A DNA stretch of 64,000 bases from an uncultured Acetobacterium sp. (GTDB lineage: Bacteria; Bacillota; Clostridia; Eubacteriales; Eubacteriaceae). Under the pieces are notes generated by a model. The model was given only the letters and a program-made list of their open reading frames with translations. It made no database searches and was not told the DNA's origin. Of the stretch, positions 61,251 through 64,000 are shown in pieces. The position numbers and the translations under genes were made by a program. Numbering within the stretch: the stretch's first letter is position 1; every line of letters starts with the position of its first letter. The stretch covers positions 744,001-808,000 of the forward strand of contig NZ_OY760905.1 in NCBI RefSeq assembly GCF_963664135.1, in the 5' to 3' direction.

Positions 61251-61835
61251 ATGTTCAATTTGTTCAATTTTTTAACCTATGCCGTGATTACCGCCATCAC
61301 ACCCGGCCCCAACAATATCATGTCAATGTCAATTGCCAGACAATATGGATTCAAACGTTCGCTACCTTTTAATTTTGGTGTCTTTGCGGGATTTTCGGTA
61401 GTGATGCTGATCTGCACCTATTTTTTCGCAACCCTTTCATCCGTGATTCCAATGATCAAGGCACCAATGATTCTAATTGGCGCAATTTATATGCTTTATC
61501 TAGCCTGGATAACTTTTAAAAGTACTTCCAAAATCGAAGAAAGCCATGTCAGTAGTGGCTTTCTCAACGGCTTGATGCTGCAATTTATTAATCCCAAAGT
61601 TTATCTTTACTGCCTAATCTCGATGGAGGTGTATATCCTCCCCAATTTTAGCAGACAACCGGGTATCCTTTTTGCTTTTGCCCTGTTATTAGCTCTGATC
61701 GGTTTTGGTTTTACCCTGTGTTGGTCGGTTTTCGGCACTTTGTTTCAGCGACTTTTCTCAACATATGCCCGGTTAATCAATACCATTCTGGCGCTGCTGC
61801 TTGTTTATTGTGCGATTGCGCTTTTTTTTGAATAA
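61251..61835 (+). CDS. LysE/RhtB-family amino-acid exporter
   Basis: A 194-residue membrane protein with about six hydrophobic segments. ITAITPGPNNIMSMSIARQ is the family signature near the N-terminus, and LMLQFINPKVYLYCLI the second conserved region. It exports amino acids or derivatives. The ATG at 61251 has GGAGG 7 bases upstream; earlier in-frame starts cross the operator. It is controlled from the 43-bp palindrome, probably by the XRE-cupin protein. The substrate is unknown. Confidence 0.9.
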   Translation: MFNLFNFLTYAVITAITPGPNNIMSMSIARQYGFKRSLPFNFGVFAGFSVVMLICTYFFATLSSVIPMIKAPMILIGAIYMLYLAWITFKSTSKIEESHVSSGFLNGLMLQFINPKVYLYCLISMEVYILPNFSRQPGILFAFALLLALIGFGFTLCWSVFGTLFQRLFSTYARLINTILALLLVYCAIALFFE

Positions 61836-61949
61836 TTGAGCAGAGGACGGTTTACTTATGTAGACCGTTAACGGATTACTATAAACGATTTTCCAATCCG
61901 GATTTGCCGCGGCTGGTTAATTCGAATGCTTACCAGTTTTACTGTTTTA

Positions 61950-62879
61950 TCAAAAAAACGACAGTTGCCCATCAACATAGGACAGCTGTCTGGCGGCTTT
62001 AATAATATCCCCATCCATGGCATTGCCAATTAAAAAGGACGAATTTGGATCGTGGCTGGCCATATTATGTTTGACGGTTTGATCGTCGTGATTGGCATAG
62101 CAGTAGCGACAGCCGTGACCGCAGCTATTGTAGACGCCGATATCACTGCCCAGCAGACAGTCACAGCCTTCTCGGCTGGTATGACGGTTTTTAGGGACCT
62201 TCAGGCTGGTGCCGATGGCCCGCTCCAGAACTGCTTGGGTCATACAGCCCGAGCAGTCAACTCCGTAGGGCGCCAGATCGATCCCTTCACTGCAGCTGCG
62301 CAGGGTCATCTGATTTTGTCTGGCAAGGGCGGCAAAAGCCTGGCCGATTTGAGATCGTTCAGCGGTTGTCACCGCCTGGACATCCCGGAAATTACGGCGG
62401 GTCTTTTGATAGAGATCAATAAAGCTGATCACACAGTGATCGGTATAGCCTTTAAGGCTACTGGCCATCCGCTCGAAGCTGTCCAGATGGAAATCCAGAG
62501 AATATTTTTCCGAAATAAAAATCGGATCATAGCGCCAACCCACTGCCCGGCTGTCCGACACGGTGGACAGCCGCTTAAATGCCTCGATGACCTGCGCCTG
62601 GTCTGGCACATGGGGTTCAATGTCTCGGCCATAGGGGGTGATGGTCACAAACCAAAACTGTTTGAAAGCGCTGATTTCTGACAATCGGTCAAGCATCGGG
62701 GCGGGATTTTTGGTGCAAAAGGCCAGACAGTCCACTACCTCCGGCGATAACCGATATTGGATGACCTGTTGGGGATAATAAGGATTGCGAACCAAGACAA
62801 AGCCGGCTCGGATGCGATTGTAAAACCATTTACTGTAAAATGCCGGGATATCGGTGCGATTGCCAGTGTTTAGGATCAT
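61950..62879 (-). CDS. DUF1848 protein with C-terminal CxxxCxxC
   Basis: A 309-residue protein of the DUF1848 family: MILNTGNRTDIPAFYSKWF at the start, KQFWFVTITPYGRDIEP, WRYDPIFIS and DCSGCMTQAVLERAIG. The C-terminal SCGHGCRYCYAN carries C-X3-C-X2-C, the spacing of a radical SAM cluster, but at the wrong end of the protein. The reaction is unknown; homologues look like circularly permuted or divergent radical SAM enzymes, which is inference. It is monocistronic between the LysE gene and an unknown membrane protein. Confidence 0.8.
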   Translation of the reverse strand: MILNTGNRTDIPAFYSKWFYNRIRAGFVLVRNPYYPQQVIQYRLSPEVVDCLAFCTKNPAPMLDRLSEISAFKQFWFVTITPYGRDIEPHVPDQAQVIEAFKRLSTVSDSRAVGWRYDPIFISEKYSLDFHLDSFERMASSLKGYTDHCVISFIDLYQKTRRNFRDVQAVTTAERSQIGQAFAALARQNQMTLRSCSEGIDLAPYGVDCSGCMTQAVLERAIGTSLKVPKNRHTSREGCDCLLGSDIGVYNSCGHGCRYCYANHDDQTVKHNMASHDPNSSFLIGNAMDGDIIKAARQLSYVDGQLSFF

Positions 62880-62979
62880 TGAAACTCCTTTCTGAATGTT
62901 GTTCGTGCCAATAACGAAACTGCCATAAGCTTAGTGACCAGTTTCGCACGAAACAATTTTTTCGATTTGATATGTTCTT

Positions 62980-63984
62980 TTATTTGAGCGATGCCGCCAC
63001 CATTTCCGGCATCGTGATCCGGCCAGTCAATTGGTATCGGCTACGAATTTCCTCATATAGCCGCTCCATCGGAAAGTTAGTCATTGTTTCATCTAACCGC
63101 CATTCCCCGTCCGCCAAGATTAGCCGCACGCCTAGTCCCAACTCCATGGGAGCATAACGCACCGCCCTCGTCATGGCCTCCCCACGATAGCGATAGTCCA
63201 CCGCCAAATCTCGGATCCGCGCCTGTTCCAGAACAACATCCTTCATGGCCGATGCCGGAATGTTCGTTACCCTGCCCCAGGAATGGCAACAGATTCCCCC
63301 ATCATCGAAGGTATAACGACGCCTAATGCGAAGCATCGCCCACACTCCCAAGGCCGCCCCAAAGACAAAAAATGTCGCAACTGTCCCTACCAGTATCGGT
63401 GACAGTCCACCTGGAATACCCAAAATCATTAGCATGGCGGCGGCTGAAAGCAACAGCAGAGTACTGCCTGCGATGGCACCGAAATGCTGGGTCCGGTTAC
63501 TATGAATTGTCACAGTTTTGTTTGACGGGAATAAACCAGATTGTGATGGTGACAGCCGGCTCCACACCAGTGGATAGCCGGGCAGGGCATTATAGACCAC
63601 GGCGCGTACTGTTCCGGCTTTGAGAGTCACACAGGGCTGGAAAATTCCACCGAATACTGGCGGTTCCATCTGCGTCCAGAGAAGTGTTTTTTGTTGTTTT
63701 CCCCGAAAAACGATCAGGCATTCTGAAGTAATTTCTACCCCGCCGCGGCCTGAACGGGACAGGCTCATGCCAGATAAAAAGAGCAGTATCATCAGCACGC
63801 TAATCACTCCGCCAGCGACTTGGGCCCAGAGATGCTCGCCAAATCCAACTAACAGAAAGAAGCTGAACAATAATTCGCCGGCAACCGCTGCCATTATCGC
63901 TGTAATTCCCCGTTTATGCCGGGTAACGGGATATATCAATTGGTTTGTTTCGCTTGTCATTTTTAAACCAACCCTACTTTCCAT
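62980..63984 (-). CDS. Membrane protein of unknown function
   Basis: A protein of up to 334 residues. Two hydrophobic hairpins lie at about 27-72 and 170-218, each followed by a soluble part of 80-100 residues that reads like a PH-like or photosystem-associated barrel (EITSECLIVFRGKQQKTLLW, RYTFDDGGICCHSWGRVTNI). This duplicated TM-hairpin plus barrel pattern occurs in PH-domain membrane proteins of Firmicutes, but the match is weak. Start uncertain: ATG 63984 near the window edge or ATG 63960; neither has a strong ribosome binding site. Confidence 0.6.
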   Translation of the reverse strand: MESRVGLKMTSETNQLIYPVTRHKRGITAIMAAVAGELLFSFFLLVGFGEHLWAQVAGGVISVLMILLFLSGMSLSRSGRGGVEITSECLIVFRGKQQKTLLWTQMEPPVFGGIFQPCVTLKAGTVRAVVYNALPGYPLVWSRLSPSQSGLFPSNKTVTIHSNRTQHFGAIAGSTLLLLSAAAMLMILGIPGGLSPILVGTVATFFVFGAALGVWAMLRIRRRYTFDDGGICCHSWGRVTNIPASAMKDVVLEQARIRDLAVDYRYRGEAMTRAVRYAPMELGLGVRLILADGEWRLDETMTNFPMERLYEEIRSRYQLTGRITMPEMVAASLK

Positions 63985-64000
63985 TACGAATAAGCTTTAC

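Noticed and set aside
62052-62681. Open frame of 209 codons on the plus strand
   Set aside because: Antisense to the DUF1848 gene; composition is that of a shadow frame.
1-64000. CRISPR arrays, tRNA, rRNA or intact insertion sequences
   Set aside because: No regularly spaced repeats, cloverleaf sequences, rRNA segments or transposase genes were recognised by reading.

Overview
The window looks like part of the chromosome of an acetogenic, Gram-positive anaerobe of the Acetobacterium/Eubacteriaceae type. The evidence is a corrinoid protein next to uroporphyrinogen-decarboxylase-fold (UroD-fold) methyltransferases, secreted proteins with clostridial hydrophobic-W (ChW) repeats, strong AGGAGG-type ribosome binding sites, and many flavin, ferredoxin and radical-SAM redox genes. 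The genus is an inference from gene content. No rRNA, tRNA, CRISPR array, phage or intact insertion sequence was seen.

Layout. 1-2.2 kb: end of an alpha/beta hydrolase, a MerR regulator and two overlapping flavodoxin-fold genes behind a MerR-type promoter. 2.3-7.3 kb: helicase pair (MrfA-like, then UvrD-like). 7.3-11.4 kb: an unexplained gap, an HTH regulator, a small unknown protein and a membrane-anchored hydrolase with a structured leader. 11.5-16.3 kb: a large chemoreceptor divergent from a PAS/SARP-like regulator. 16.4-20.5 kb: drug-efflux MFS, NRAMP metal transporter and a TipA-like MerR regulator. 20.8-24.7 kb: small genes, a decayed alcohol dehydrogenase and a B12/radical-SAM gene coupled to an unknown partner. 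25-35 kb: a family of secreted ChW-repeat proteins, two intact, one frameshifted and one reduced to a tail fragment. Among them sits a methyltransferase + MFS pair divergent from a PucR-type regulator. 34.9-38.8 kb: TetR and a frameshifted MMPL exporter. 39-43.2 kb: corrinoid protein, methyltransferase and MFS operon, with TetR beyond. 43.3-50.2 kb: GGDEF-EAL protein, MFS and a second chemoreceptor. 50.7-56 kb: a three-gene iron-sulfur/flavin redox operon under a divergent MerR regulator. 56-60.3 kb: zinc-macrodomain protein, nitroreductase, flavin reductase, HxlR, flavodoxin-ferredoxin and class M sirtuin. 60.5-64 kb: XRE-cupin regulator/LysE exporter, a DUF1848 protein and an unknown membrane protein.

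How the genes work together. Much of the window consists of small regulator-plus-target modules, each with a readable operator. Three MerR-family loci each carry a promoter with a 19-bp spacer. XRE/LysE, TetR/MMPL, HxlR/flavin reductase and PucR/methyltransferase are divergent pairs. The UroD-fold/corrinoid genes probably demethylate methylated (possibly methoxylated aromatic) substrates and feed methyl groups to the Wood-Ljungdahl pathway, with the MFS genes importing substrate or exporting product.

Best leads for undescribed biology: (i) the three-component redox operon at 50.7-55.0 kb, in which a NuoG/GltD-like NAD(P)H unit and a NuoF fragment lacking its flavin domain seem to feed a fumarate-reductase-like flavoprotein; (ii) the macrodomain/sirtuin pair split around flavin enzymes, without a visible lipoyl carrier; (iii) the radical-SAM gene with its overlapping unknown partner; (iv) the 10-bp helical-phase repeats before the SARP-like regulator; (v) the three-stem leader at 10.3 kb. 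Several genes carry frameshifts (ChW/leucine-rich gene, MMPL); these could be true decay or assembly errors.
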